Assembly (NCBI GenBank): GCA_963710675.1
Contig: CAVQBE010000017.1
Location: 310,001-374,000 of the forward strand
DNA length: 64,000 nt
Source: JACCZX01 sp963710675
GTDB lineage: Bacteria; Pseudomonadota; Gammaproteobacteria; Burkholderiales; Burkholderiaceae_F
Reading direction: 5' to 3'
Shown here: positions 8,189-17,438 of the stretch, one piece after another
Layout of the letters: every line of letters begins with the position of its first letter
Numbering within the stretch: the first letter of the stretch is position 1
The notes under the pieces: model-generated
Database searches by the model: none
What the model saw: only the letters and a program-made list of their open reading frames with translations
What the model was told of the DNA's origin: nothing
Translations under genes and position numbers: made by a program

Positions 8189-9916
8189 CTACGTTTTCGC
8201 CGTGTTGCGCCACTTCTGAGTGCGCCTGATCAAGAGCCACTCGATTCCGAACAATAACGCCGTGACGGCTGCCGAAGTGATCACGATCAGGGTCGCCATT
8301 GCCGCCGCCGAGCCGATGGCGCCGGCCTCGTCGAGTTGCAGGATAGAAATCGCCGCCAGCGTCGTCTGCGGCGAATACAAAAACACGACCGCCGATATCG
8401 TCGTCATCGCGTTGACGAAGTAGTAGCGGCCGATATCCAGAATCGACGGCAGGCACACCGGCACGGTCACGCGCCAGAACGTCTTGTAGAACGGGACCTT
8501 CAGCGACGCCGATACGGATTCAAACTCACCATCCATCTGCTTCAACGCGGTAACCGCGGTCAAATGGCTCGACGAATAGAAGTGCACCAACGTCGACAGA
8601 ATCAGAATCCCCATGCTTCCGTACAGGAAGTTCAACGGGTTGGCGGCCTGGTTGAAGAAAAGGATATAGCCGATACCGAGCACCAGTCCGGGCACCGCCA
8701 TCGGCAGCATCGCCTGCATGCGGATAGCCGGCCGCAGCAGTTCCGCACCTCGCGTCTTTTCAAGCCAGTAGGCGCCGGCAAAGGTAATTGCCGCGCCGAG
8801 TACGCCGCACCACAGCGCCATCGTCAGGCTGTTGCGATACGCGTGCTCGATGCCGAACTCGGCAAAACCGTACGTGTAATGGCTCAGCGTCAGCGACAGG
8901 TTGTACGGCCAGAACTTGACGAACGAACCAAAGGCGGCCATGCCGACAACAGTCAGCAGCAAAGCAGACATCAGGATGACGAACACGAGCAGAACGCGAT
9001 CTCGCCCGCGCGCGGGCTTGGCCTGATACGGCACGCTGCGCGCGGTTAACAGTGCTTTCTGCCGGCGCCGCACGTTATGGTCGATGATGAACGCGACCAC
9101 CGCCGGTAGCAGCAACACCAGGCCAACCACCGCGCCCATCGAGAAGTTCTGCTGGCCAATCACCTGCTTATAGATATCTACTGCGAGCACGTTCGTGTTG
9201 CCGCCGATCACCTTCGGCACGCCGAACTCGGAAACCGCCATCGTGAACACGACCATGCTTGCGGAGATCAGTCCGTACTTGGCACCCGGTAGCGTGATCG
9301 TCATGAACTTTCGGCGTTCGCTGGTGCCGAGCGAATCGGCGGCTTCATACAGCCGGGCGTCGGACAAGGCGAGCGCGGCCATCAGGATCATCACCGCATG
9401 CGGGAAGGATGCAAAGGTCATCGCCAGCACCATGCCCGGCATGCCGTAGATCGATTGCAGACCGACCCAGCCAAGCATGAATTTGAATGCACCCTGATTG
9501 CCGAACAGGTAGATAAATGAAATAGCCGCCAGCAGCGACGGCGCCAGAATCGGAATCATCGCAACGTTGCGCCACAGTCCCTTCCACGGAATGCAGCTGC
9601 GCTGAATCGAATAGGCGAATATGAAAGCGAGCGGCACTGTGACGAGCGTCGTCAGCACCGCGAAAGTAAGCGTGTTCCAGGTCGACTGAGCCAACGCCGG
9701 TGACTGCACGTACTGCGCAAAGTTGGCCAACCCGACGAACGTGCCGGAGCGATCTTCGACGCTCCGCGCAAAGATCATCGCGAGGGGCACCGTCAGAAAG
9801 ACGAACAGGGCAAGCGCCAGCAACAGGATGCCGCCGCGCGCAGCCAGCGCTTCGCCGGCGAGCGCAAAGCGCGAAGGTGCTCCGATATTGCGGGCCGGCA
9901 GCGCAATCGAATTCAT
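8189..9916 (-). CDS. 2-aminoethylphosphonate ABC transporter permease (fused two-domain)
   Basis: This 575-residue protein has two binding-protein-dependent permease halves in one chain, each with about six membrane segments. The EAA-type loops are near EAADSLGTSERRKFMTITLP in the first half and ESVSASLKVPFYKTFWRVTV in the second. This fused layout is known for the alternative 2-AEP uptake system found next to phnW and phnA/phnY. It would form the inner-membrane channel with the PhnT ATPase. Its ATG overlaps the phnT stop (ATGA), and phnW follows 9 bases downstream. Confidence 0.92.
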   Translation of the reverse strand: MNSIALPARNIGAPSRFALAGEALAARGGILLLALALFVFLTVPLAMIFARSVEDRSGTFVGLANFAQYVQSPALAQSTWNTLTFAVLTTLVTVPLAFIFAYSIQRSCIPWKGLWRNVAMIPILAPSLLAAISFIYLFGNQGAFKFMLGWVGLQSIYGMPGMVLAMTFASFPHAVMILMAALALSDARLYEAADSLGTSERRKFMTITLPGAKYGLISASMVVFTMAVSEFGVPKVIGGNTNVLAVDIYKQVIGQQNFSMGAVVGLVLLLPAVVAFIIDHNVRRRQKALLTARSVPYQAKPARGRDRVLLVFVILMSALLLTVVGMAAFGSFVKFWPYNLSLTLSHYTYGFAEFGIEHAYRNSLTMALWCGVLGAAITFAGAYWLEKTRGAELLRPAIRMQAMLPMAVPGLVLGIGYILFFNQAANPLNFLYGSMGILILSTLVHFYSSSHLTAVTALKQMDGEFESVSASLKVPFYKTFWRVTVPVCLPSILDIGRYYFVNAMTTISAVVFLYSPQTTLAAISILQLDEAGAIGSAAAMATLIVITSAAVTALLFGIEWLLIRRTQKWRNTAKT

Positions 9917-11058
9917 GGTCTCGCTCGGCCGGCAGTGTTGTCGGCAAACACGCGAACCCGGTCGACTCTTAGCGCGATGTCGACTTCCGCTCCTTCACGG
10001 ACTCCGAGGTCATGCAGCTGGTTCAGCGAATACGAAATCATCATCGGCTGGCCCAGCGCGTCACTGCGCAGCTCCGCGAGACAGAACGTGCCGAGATAAT
10101 CAATGCGAACGATACGTCCGCGCAGGCGATTCGGCAGGCTTGCGATATCGCCTTCTACATGCCGGTCTTCGGGCCGCATGTAGATGCGGACGGCTTCGCC
10201 GGCCGCGTTGCCCGCATTGCCATTGACCGGCAAGGTCAGGTCGACCTGACCGACTCGATATCGCCCGCCACCAAGCGATGTGGCTTTCAGGACGTTGACC
10301 TTGCCGAGGAAATCGGCAACGAACGGCGTCGCGGCTCGTTCATAGACTTCGCTGGCCGAGCCAACCTGCTCGATCACCCCATCATTCATCACGACGACGC
10401 GATCGGCCATCGACAGCGCTTCTTCCTGGTCGTGCGTCACCATGATCGTCGTCACGCGTAGTCTGCGCTGCAGCTGCTTGATCTCGCCGCGCAGGCGCTC
10501 TCTGACCTTGGCATCCAGCGCAGAGAGCGGCTCGTCGAGCAACAGCAGGCTCGGTGACGTTGCCAGCGCTCGCGCGAGCGCCACGCGCTGCTGCTGCCCG
10601 CCCGACATCTGGCTCGGATACTTCGCGCCCGCATCCGGCAGCCCGACCAGCGACAGCAGCTCGCTAACGCGCGCCTTCAGCTCCGCGCGCCCCTTGCGCC
10701 GATTGACCAGCCCATAGCCGACGTTCTCAGCGATCGTCAGATTGGGAAACAATGCATACGACTGAAAAACAATTCCGTAGTCGCGTGCGGCGGGCGGCGC
10801 GTTCGACACATCGACGCCGTTTTGCCAGATGCGGCCAGTGGTTTGCTGCTCGAGACCCGCAATGATTCGCAGCAACGTCGTCTTGCCGCAGCCCGACGGC
10901 CCGAGAAAGCAGACCAGCTCTCCCGGGTTGATCGCCAGATCGATGGATCTGAGAGCAACAAAACTGCCAAACGTTTTGTTGATGCCTTCAAGACGAACGG
11001 AGGCGCTATCGTCGGTCACGGCAGAAGTCTGCAACAAAAACGCCGGGTTGAACGCCAA
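9913..11058 (-). CDS. phnT: 2-aminoethylphosphonate ABC transporter ATP-binding protein
   Basis: This 381-residue ABC ATPase has a Walker A GPSGCGKTTLL, the signature MSGGQQQRVALARALA, Walker B LLLDEPLSALDAK and the switch histidine in TIMVTHDQEEALSMADR. A C-terminal TOBE-type regulatory domain follows, typical of CUT1/iron/2-AEP importers. It should energise uptake of 2-AEP through the adjacent fused permease with PhnS as binding protein. The ATG at 11058 is used; an in-frame GTG fourteen codons in (VTDDSASVRLEG) is an alternative start closer to the family N-terminus. Confidence 0.93.
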   Translation of the reverse strand: MAFNPAFLLQTSAVTDDSASVRLEGINKTFGSFVALRSIDLAINPGELVCFLGPSGCGKTTLLRIIAGLEQQTTGRIWQNGVDVSNAPPAARDYGIVFQSYALFPNLTIAENVGYGLVNRRKGRAELKARVSELLSLVGLPDAGAKYPSQMSGGQQQRVALARALATSPSLLLLDEPLSALDAKVRERLRGEIKQLQRRLRVTTIMVTHDQEEALSMADRVVVMNDGVIEQVGSASEVYERAATPFVADFLGKVNVLKATSLGGGRYRVGQVDLTLPVNGNAGNAAGEAVRIYMRPEDRHVEGDIASLPNRLRGRIVRIDYLGTFCLAELRSDALGQPMMISYSLNQLHDLGVREGAEVDIALRVDRVRVFADNTAGRARP

Positions 11059-11112
11059 CGTGCGTTCGAACCCGGCGAGTTATTCCGGCGGCTGAGCCGT
11101 CCGGAAACAACG

Positions 11113-12144
11113 TTACTTCGGAGCAGCCTTCGATTCGTACCGCTTGCTCCACTCAGCGAGGATCCGATCGCGGTTCTTCGCCGCCCATGCAAAGTCGTTC
11201 TTGACCAGGCGGCTTGCGTAATCGCCCGGCACGTTTGGCAACGGCTTCGACATTGCCGGCACCGCGACGATTGCGAAGTTGTTGGCATACAACCCCATCG
11301 CCTCATCGCTGACCGCCCAGTCAAGTAGCTTCTGCGCCGCGGCCATGTTCTTCGTGCCCTTGTGAATCGCGATCGCCTCCAGGTCCCAGCCGAGTCCCTC
11401 TTTAGGAAACACCAGCTCGATCGGAGCCCCGCGCGCCTTTTCACGGTTCGCACGATATTCGAACGAGATACCGACGACATATTCCCCCGCCGCCGCCGCC
11501 GCGCACGGACGCGAACCCGAGTGCATGTATTGCGCGATGTTTTCGTGCAGGCCGTCCATGTACTTCCAGCCTTCGGCTTCGCCCCACAACTGCAGCCAGG
11601 CGGAGACATCGAAGAACCCGGTGCCGGACGACGCCGGGTGCGGCATCACGATCTGACCCTTGTAAACCGGCTTGGTGAGATCACGCCACGTCTCGGGTTT
11701 CGGGATATTCCGCTTCGCGCCCTCTGTCGTGTTGTAGCAAATGGTTGCGCCCCAGACATCCATTCCGACCCATGCCGGCGGATTACTCGGGTCCCGATAC
11801 TGCGCGGCGACGCGGTTCAATCCAACCGGCGCGTAGGGCACCAGCATGCCTTCGGTACTAAAGATTGCCAGGCTCGTCGCAGCAAGCCCCATCACAACAT
11901 CGGCCTTCGGGTTTGATTTTTCGGCGAGCAGCTTCGCGGTGACGATGCCGGTCGAGTCGCGCACCCAGTTGATCTCGATGTTCGGATTGGCCTTTTCGAA
12001 ACCTTCCTTGTAGGCCTTTAGCTGATCGGTCTCGAGTGCGGTGTAGACGGTCAGCTGGGTTTTCTGCGCGTAGGCGACACAGGCGAAAACCGACAGCGCC
12101 GCGGCCGCGAGAAACTTGCCGGCCGGGATAGAAACGTATTTCAT
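11113..12144 (-). CDS. phnS: 2-aminoethylphosphonate ABC transporter substrate-binding protein
   Basis: This 343-residue periplasmic binding protein has an N-terminal signal peptide (MKYVSIPAGKFLAAAALSVF, ending CVAYA). It belongs to the iron/spermidine-type extracellular solute-binding fold, with QLTVYTALETDQLKAYKEGF and the WVRDSTGIV block. It is the first gene of the leftward operon, 54 bases upstream of phnT. Family and context identify 2-AEP as the likely ligand. A strong ribosome site (AAGGAG) precedes the ATG, and a promoter and a palindromic operator lie in the 151-base gap to the divergent regulator gene. Confidence 0.92.
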   Translation of the reverse strand: MKYVSIPAGKFLAAAALSVFACVAYAQKTQLTVYTALETDQLKAYKEGFEKANPNIEINWVRDSTGIVTAKLLAEKSNPKADVVMGLAATSLAIFSTEGMLVPYAPVGLNRVAAQYRDPSNPPAWVGMDVWGATICYNTTEGAKRNIPKPETWRDLTKPVYKGQIVMPHPASSGTGFFDVSAWLQLWGEAEGWKYMDGLHENIAQYMHSGSRPCAAAAAGEYVVGISFEYRANREKARGAPIELVFPKEGLGWDLEAIAIHKGTKNMAAAQKLLDWAVSDEAMGLYANNFAIVAVPAMSKPLPNVPGDYASRLVKNDFAWAAKNRDRILAEWSKRYESKAAPK

Positions 12145-12213
12145 CGACTTCTCCTTGAGGGCAAAACGACCGGACAGACTAGATTTGAAAATTGACTTGC
12201 TGGTGACAGGGCC

Positions 12214-12243
12214 AGTCTAGGCAGGCTCGATTTTGGCTGTCAA
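12214..12243 (-). promoter_or_regulatory. Candidate sigma-70 promoter for the phnS-T-permease-phnW operon
   Basis: Reading leftward, a perfect -35 hexamer TTGACA (12243-12238) is followed after an 18-base spacer by TAGACT (12219-12214), a four-of-six match to the -10 consensus. It lies 70-100 bases before the phnS start and directly beside the operator palindrome. The transcription start is not known. Confidence 0.5.
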
Positions 12244-12255
12244 TTGTTTTTTGCA

Positions 12256-12269
12256 TATTGTCGACAATA
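12256..12269. promoter_or_regulatory. Perfect palindromic operator, probable site for the GntR-family regulator
   Basis: The 14-base sequence TATTGTCGACAATA is a perfect inverted repeat in the gap between phnS and the regulator gene. Its GT-CG-AC core fits the operator type of the FadR (FCD) subfamily of GntR proteins, to which the adjacent regulator belongs. It sits 12 bases beyond the -35 box of the leftward promoter and 27 bases before the regulator start, so one dimer could control both directions. Confidence 0.65.
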
Positions 12270-12295
12270 GACCGTCAGTCGGCTAAACTTGTCAG

Positions 12296-13060
12296 ATGAC
12301 AGACCGCAGCCGTACGAATGGCACTTCTGGGGTGCATGCTCCGTTCAGTGCCACACCACCGAGTATCGCGGTGCTCCGCTCTGCGTCGCTTTCCAGCGCC
12401 GCGCAGCACGAAATCGAGCGGATGATCCTCGAGGGCGAGATCAAGGCCGGAGCCAAACTTACCGAAGCCTGGTTGTCGGAACGCTTGGGAGTTTCCCGAG
12501 GGCCGATACGCGAAGCGTTTCGAATGTTGGAGGAATCTGGCCTGGTGCGGCAGGAAAAGAACCGCGGCGTGTTCGTGCGGGAGATTCCGCTCGAAGAAGC
12601 GCTTGAAATTTTCGACCTGCGCGCTGCGATGGACGAGCTGGTAGGCCGCCGTCTGGCCGAATCGATCACGCCGGAACAATTGAAAGCCGTTCGCGCGGTG
12701 GTGGAAAAAATGGACGCGGCCGCGCGCGCCGGTGACGCCGACACCTATTATTTGCTTAACCTGCAGTTTCACGATGCGCTGGTCGAGTACGCCGGCAACC
12801 GAAAGCTGGCAGGCGTCTATCGCAAGCTGGTCAAGGAACTCGCGCTTTATCGGCGTAGAAATCTGCGCGATGAAACCGCTTTGCCACATTCGGCCGCCGA
12901 GCACCGCGCAATTTTGAAGGCGATCGCGTCAGGCGATGCCGCGCATGCCGGCGCTGCAATGTACGACCATGTGATCGAAAGTAAGCAACGCGCTCTGCAT
13001 GGAAGTGGCGCCAAGCCCAAGCCGTCCCGGGCACGATCAACCAAGAAGGTTCGAGGATGA
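12296..13060 (+). CDS. GntR-family (FCD) regulator of phosphonate utilisation
   Basis: This 254-residue protein has an N-terminal winged helix (about residues 35-100: AAQHEIERMILEGEIKAGAK, then LSERLGVSRGPIREAFRMLE). An all-helical FCD ligand-binding domain follows, with metal-ligand-type residues in YYLLNLQFHDALV and the HRAILKAI segment. This is the FadR subfamily architecture of regulators found in phosphonate operons of betaproteobacteria. It lies between the divergent import/transaminase operon and the catabolic genes and probably responds to 2-AEP or a pathway intermediate. The next gene, for phosphonoacetate hydrolase, starts 4 bases after its stop. Confidence 0.88.
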   Translation: MTDRSRTNGTSGVHAPFSATPPSIAVLRSASLSSAAQHEIERMILEGEIKAGAKLTEAWLSERLGVSRGPIREAFRMLEESGLVRQEKNRGVFVREIPLEEALEIFDLRAAMDELVGRRLAESITPEQLKAVRAVVEKMDAAARAGDADTYYLLNLQFHDALVEYAGNRKLAGVYRKLVKELALYRRRNLRDETALPHSAAEHRAILKAIASGDAAHAGAAMYDHVIESKQRALHGSGAKPKPSRARSTKKVRG

Positions 13061-13064
13061 GCCG

Positions 13065-14303
13065 ATGACCGTCAACGGCAGCGCGCTCAGCGTCAATGGC
13101 CGTCGCTACGCAGTGCCCAAGCAGCCGACCGTCGTGATCTGTGTCGACGGCTGCGAGCCTGATTACATCGCACAGGCGGTCGCAGGCGGTCAAATGCCGC
13201 ATCTGAAGCGAGTGTTGTCCGAGGGTACTGCGCTGCTCGCTGATTGCGTCGTGCCGAGTTTCACCAATCCGAATAATCTTTCGATCGTTACCGGCGCGCC
13301 GCCTTCGGTGCACGGTATCTGCGGCAACACTTTGTTCGACGTTGAATCCAACGCCGAAGTGATGATGAACGACCCAAAATGGCTACGCGCGCCGACTATT
13401 CTTGCCGCGGTTGCTGACGCCGGGCACTCGGTGGCGGTGGTGACGGCCAAAGACAAGCTGCGTCGGCTGCTCGGACACAAACTGCGCGGCATCTGTTTTT
13501 CGGCCGAAAAGGCGGACCAGGCGACGCAGCAGGAAAATGGCATCGATAACGTCGTTGAATTGGTCGGCATGCCGGTGCCTGATGTGTACAGCGCCGAGCT
13601 TTCCGAATTCGTGTTCGCCGCCGGAGTTAAGCTGATCAAGACTCAGCGTCCGGATCTGCTGTATCTATCAACAACGGATTACGTTCAGCACAAGCACGCG
13701 CCTGGCGATGAGCAAGCGAACCGCTTTTATGCAATGTTCGACCGTTACCTGGGCGAGCTGAATGCACAGGGTGCTGTGTTTGTCGTAACCGCAGACCATG
13801 GCATGAACGCCAAAACGCGGCTCGACGCGAGCCCAAACGTGATCTACCTGCAGGACCTGCTCGACGGCTGGCTTGGCCGCGAGCGCTCGCGGGTCATCTT
13901 GCCAATCACCGATCCATATGTCGTACATCACGGTGCGCTTGGATCGTTTGCCACGATTTATCTGCCTGACACCGACACCCGTAGTGTCGACCAAGTAAGC
14001 ACCCAACTGCGTGGATTACTGGGAATCGAAGTGGTATTGCCGCGGGCCGAAGCGGCGCAGCGCTTCGAGCTGCCGCCCGATCGTATCGGCGATATCGTCG
14101 TGGTTTCCGAGCGCAGCTTCGTGCTTGGCACGAGCCGAAGCCGGCACGACCTTTCGCAGCTCGAGCTTCCGTTGCGTTCACATGGCGGAATCTCCGAGCA
14201 GCGTGTGCCGTTGATCATCAACCGCCGCATCGAAGGTCTTGATGCGAATCGTCGCTGGCGGAATTTCGACGCTTTCGACCTTGCATTGAATTCTGCTCAA
14301 TGA
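13065..14303 (+). CDS. phnA: Phosphonoacetate hydrolase
   Basis: PhnA hydrolyses phosphonoacetate to acetate and phosphate, the last step of the 2-AEP pathway. The 412-residue protein belongs to the alkaline phosphatase/phosphodiesterase superfamily. Metal and nucleophile positions can be read: D28 in VVICVDGCEPDYI, T67 in PSFTNPNNLSIVTG, Asp/His in TTDYVQHKH, Asp-His in TADHGMNAKT, and a late His in RSHGGISEQR. The frame is open from 12999, but the ATG at 13065 gives the family-typical N-terminus and avoids overlap with the regulator gene. The stop overlaps the start of phnY (ATGA). Confidence 0.94.
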   Translation: MTVNGSALSVNGRRYAVPKQPTVVICVDGCEPDYIAQAVAGGQMPHLKRVLSEGTALLADCVVPSFTNPNNLSIVTGAPPSVHGICGNTLFDVESNAEVMMNDPKWLRAPTILAAVADAGHSVAVVTAKDKLRRLLGHKLRGICFSAEKADQATQQENGIDNVVELVGMPVPDVYSAELSEFVFAAGVKLIKTQRPDLLYLSTTDYVQHKHAPGDEQANRFYAMFDRYLGELNAQGAVFVVTADHGMNAKTRLDASPNVIYLQDLLDGWLGRERSRVILPITDPYVVHHGALGSFATIYLPDTDTRSVDQVSTQLRGLLGIEVVLPRAEAAQRFELPPDRIGDIVVVSERSFVLGTSRSRHDLSQLELPLRSHGGISEQRVPLIINRRIEGLDANRRWRNFDAFDLALNSAQ

Positions 14304-15739
14304 ACGCACCACAAGGCCCGGTGAGAACCGAATCGCTACGCATTGCTGGCGAGAAAGTTGCGGGCGAGCGTCACTTCGAGGTCCGCTATCCGTATACCGG
14401 CGAAGTGATCGCCGTCGTTCCCAGCGCCTCGGTGCACGACGTACGCCGTGCGATCGACAGCGCTGCGAAGTTTCGCAGCACGCTGACGCGGCACGATCGC
14501 TACCGCATTCTGATGAAGGCCGGCGAAATCATTGCGAAGCGGCGCGACGAGATCGCGCGGCTGATCACGCTCGAATCTGGGCTATGTTTGAAAGACACGC
14601 TTTACGAAGTGGGTCGCGCAAGCGACGTGCTGCTCTTTTCTGCGAATCAGGCGCTGGTCGATGATGGCCAGGTGTTCTCGTGCGATATCACTCCGCACGG
14701 TCGAAAGCGCAAGGTCTACACGATGCGCGAGCCACTGCTCGGTGTGATCACCGCAATCACGCCCTTTAACCATCCGCTGAATCAAGTGATACACAAGGTT
14801 GCGCCTGCGATTGCAACCAACAATCGAGTCGTACTAAAGCCCAGCGAAAAGACACCGCTTGCAGCGTACGTGCTTGCTGACATTCTGTACGAAGCGGGTT
14901 TGCCGCCACCGATGCTTTCGGTACTCACTGGCGATCCGCGTGAGATTTCCGACGAGCTGTTGACCAACGCGCAGGTCGATCTGGTGACTTTCACAGGGGG
15001 TGTCGCTATCGGCAAGGTTATTGCTGCTAAGGCGGTCTACAAACGGCAGGTGCTGGAGCTCGGCGGTAACGACCCGATCATCGTGATGGAAGACGCCGAT
15101 CTTGACGAAGCGGCAACGCTTGCCGCCAGTGGTTCGTACAAGAACTCCGGACAACGCTGCACTGCTGTGAAACGAATGCTCGTGCACACGAACGTCGCGG
15201 ATCAATTTGTCGAGCTGCTGGTGCAAAGGACAAAAGCGCTGAAGGTCGGCGACCCGCTGGACCCTTCGACCGACATGGGAACTGTGATCGACGAGGCAGC
15301 TGCAAAGCAGTTCGAGCAGAGAGTTAACGAAGCTGTCACCCAGGGCGCTAGGCTCGTTGCGGGCAATCAGCGGGTTGGCGCGCTATACCCGCCTACGCTG
15401 GTGGACAACGTGACGCCGGAGATGACGCTGGTCAAGCAGGAAACGTTCGGGCCTGTGTCCCCGGTAATCCGCTTCGGAACGATCGATGAAGCAATCGCGA
15501 TCAGCAATTCGACCGCCTACGGACTGTCTTCGGCGGTGTGCACCAACCGGCTTGACTACATTACCCGCTTCGTGTCCGAGTTGCAGGTCGGGACCGTGAA
15601 CGTGCGCGAAGTGCCGGGATACCGGCTGGAACTGACGCCTTTCGGGGGAATCAAGGATTCGGGTTTGGGATACAAGGAAGGTGTGCTCGAAGCGATGAAG
15701 AGCTTCACCAACACCAAGACGTATTCCCTCCCCTGGTAG
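14300..15739 (+). CDS. phnY: Phosphonoacetaldehyde dehydrogenase (NAD-type)
   Basis: This 479-residue member of the aldehyde dehydrogenase superfamily has the general-base glutamate at about residue 253 (VLELGGNDPI) and the catalytic cysteine at about residue 287 (KNSGQRCTAVKRM). Position between phnA and phosphonate-linked genes, together with phnW, identifies it as the enzyme that oxidises phosphonoacetaldehyde to phosphonoacetate. It starts on an ATG overlapping the phnA stop and is followed after 6 bases by the Na/Pi cotransporter gene. The symbol phnY is also used for an unrelated 2-oxoglutarate oxygenase; that is not meant here. Confidence 0.93.
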   Translation: MNAPQGPVRTESLRIAGEKVAGERHFEVRYPYTGEVIAVVPSASVHDVRRAIDSAAKFRSTLTRHDRYRILMKAGEIIAKRRDEIARLITLESGLCLKDTLYEVGRASDVLLFSANQALVDDGQVFSCDITPHGRKRKVYTMREPLLGVITAITPFNHPLNQVIHKVAPAIATNNRVVLKPSEKTPLAAYVLADILYEAGLPPPMLSVLTGDPREISDELLTNAQVDLVTFTGGVAIGKVIAAKAVYKRQVLELGGNDPIIVMEDADLDEAATLAASGSYKNSGQRCTAVKRMLVHTNVADQFVELLVQRTKALKVGDPLDPSTDMGTVIDEAAAKQFEQRVNEAVTQGARLVAGNQRVGALYPPTLVDNVTPEMTLVKQETFGPVSPVIRFGTIDEAIAISNSTAYGLSSAVCTNRLDYITRFVSELQVGTVNVREVPGYRLELTPFGGIKDSGLGYKEGVLEAMKSFTNTKTYSLPW

Positions 15740-15745
15740 CTGTCG

Positions 15746-17437
15746 ATGCAAACGTTATTGAACCTGCTGGCTGCGATTGCACTGCTCGTCTGGGGCACGC
15801 ACATCGTCCGCAGCGGTGTCCTGCGTGTCTACGGCACGAACCTACGACAGGTTTTGCGGCGAAGTGTCGGCAACCGCACTACGAGCTTTGTTGCCGGCGT
15901 TGGGGTCACCGGGCTTCTTCAGAGCTCAACCGCGACCGCGCTGCTCGCCTCATCGTTCGTCTCGCAGGGAATGATCACGACTGCGGCGGCACTTGCGGTA
16001 ATGCTCGGAGCCGATGTCGGCACCGCTTTGATGGTTCAGGTTTTCTCTCTGAACTTGGCGTGGCTGGCGCCGTTGCTGATCGTGGCGGGAGTCGTCGTTT
16101 ACTTGTCGAAGAAGAACGAGCGCGCCGGCCAGATCGGCAAGATCGTGCTCGGGCTCGGCGTGATGATTCTGGCGCTGCAGATGGTCACGGCTGCCACAGC
16201 GCCGCTAACGCAGGCCTCAGGCGTGCGCGTGCTGTTCGGACAGCTTTCGGGCGACATGCTGCTCGACGTGCTGATCGGCGCGCTGCTGGTCGTCGTTTCG
16301 TATTCGAGCCTGGCAGTCGTGCTGCTGGTTGCCACGCTGGCAGCCACGCACGTGGTACCGATTGAAGTCGCGCTACCGATCGTGCTTGGCGCCAACCTCG
16401 GAAGCGGCCTGCTGGCTTTGCTGACGACGTGGAAGGCAGACGCCGTCGCGCGCCGCGTGCCGCTTGGAAATTTCCTTTTCAAGGTGGCCGGCATCGCACC
16501 AGCCGTGCTGGCGCTACCGTTGGTCACCCCCTATCTGCTTCAGCTGCAGGACGATCCGCAGCAGCTCGTTGTGCAGTTTCACTTGCTGTTCAACATCGTG
16601 CTGGCGATCGTGTTTATTCGATTCACCGAGCGCTTCGCGTCGATTACAGAACGCTGGCTGCCGGCGCCGCGGGCGACTGACACCGTTGGTCAGCCGAGAT
16701 ACCTGGACCCGGTCGCACTCGACACGCCGGCGCTTGCGCTCGGAAACGCGGCACGCGAGGCAATTCGCCTTGCGGATACGGTTCAGGAGATGTTGACCGG
16801 GTTGCTAACCGTTCTAAAGACGAATGACCTGTCGCTGATGGAGGCACTACGGCGCAAAGACGATGAAATCGATCGTCTTTATTCGGCAATCAAGCGCTAT
16901 CTCGCGCAGGTGAGCCGCGAAGCGCTCGAAGCGAACGAAGCGCGGCGCTGGACGGAGATCATTCAATTCACGATCAACCTGGAGCACATCGGAGACATCA
17001 TCGAGCGTCTGCTTCTCGACATCGCGCAGCGAAAGATCCAGCACAAGCTTTCGTTCTCGAGCGCAGGCATGAACGAGATCAGCGATCTTCACGCGCGGCT
17101 TGCCGCCAACCTGCAATTGGCCGTTGCCGTGTTCTTAAACGGAGATTTGAAATCGGCGCAGCGGTTGATCGCCGAGAAGGTAGCGTTCCGAGAGCTCGAA
17201 CTGCGCTACGCCGACCATCATCTTCGCCGGCTTTTCGAGAATACGCAGGAGTCGGTTGAAACGAGCTCGTTGCATCTCGATCTGTTATCAGACTTCAAGC
17301 GCATCAACTCGCTGATCTGTTCGGTCTCGTACCCGATTCTGGAGTCCGCCGGCGTGTTGGCGAAGACGCGCGTGATGGCTGAGCAGCAACCGGGCCTATT
17401 CAATACAAAAGGACCTGCAGCCAGCGAGGCGCCGTAG
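15746..17437 (+). CDS. Na/Pi cotransporter family protein with PhoU-like C-terminal domain
   Basis: This 563-residue protein has an N-terminal membrane half of the NptA/PNaS type with two inverted repeats. The first carries the hallmark QSSTA in GVTGLLQSSTATALLASSFV. The second repeat has SYSSLAVVLLVA in place of a full QSS motif. From about residue 340 a helical PhoU-like domain follows (REAIRLADTVQEMLTGLL, FTINLEHIGDIIERLLLDIA). It lies between phnY and the HD-domain gene with gaps of 6 and 1 bases, so it belongs to the phosphonate operon. A role in moving the phosphate released from phosphonates is likely, but the direction of transport is unknown. Confidence 0.88.
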   Translation: MQTLLNLLAAIALLVWGTHIVRSGVLRVYGTNLRQVLRRSVGNRTTSFVAGVGVTGLLQSSTATALLASSFVSQGMITTAAALAVMLGADVGTALMVQVFSLNLAWLAPLLIVAGVVVYLSKKNERAGQIGKIVLGLGVMILALQMVTAATAPLTQASGVRVLFGQLSGDMLLDVLIGALLVVVSYSSLAVVLLVATLAATHVVPIEVALPIVLGANLGSGLLALLTTWKADAVARRVPLGNFLFKVAGIAPAVLALPLVTPYLLQLQDDPQQLVVQFHLLFNIVLAIVFIRFTERFASITERWLPAPRATDTVGQPRYLDPVALDTPALALGNAAREAIRLADTVQEMLTGLLTVLKTNDLSLMEALRRKDDEIDRLYSAIKRYLAQVSREALEANEARRWTEIIQFTINLEHIGDIIERLLLDIAQRKIQHKLSFSSAGMNEISDLHARLAANLQLAVAVFLNGDLKSAQRLIAEKVAFRELELRYADHHLRRLFENTQESVETSSLHLDLLSDFKRINSLICSVSYPILESAGVLAKTRVMAEQQPGLFNTKGPAASEAP

Positions 17438-17438
17438 C

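Noticed and set aside
7031..8257. Open frame of 408 codons on the plus strand across phnW
   Set aside because: The minus strand is unmistakably phnW. The plus frame is low-complexity Arg/Asp/His-rich sequence typical of antisense frames in GC-rich DNA.
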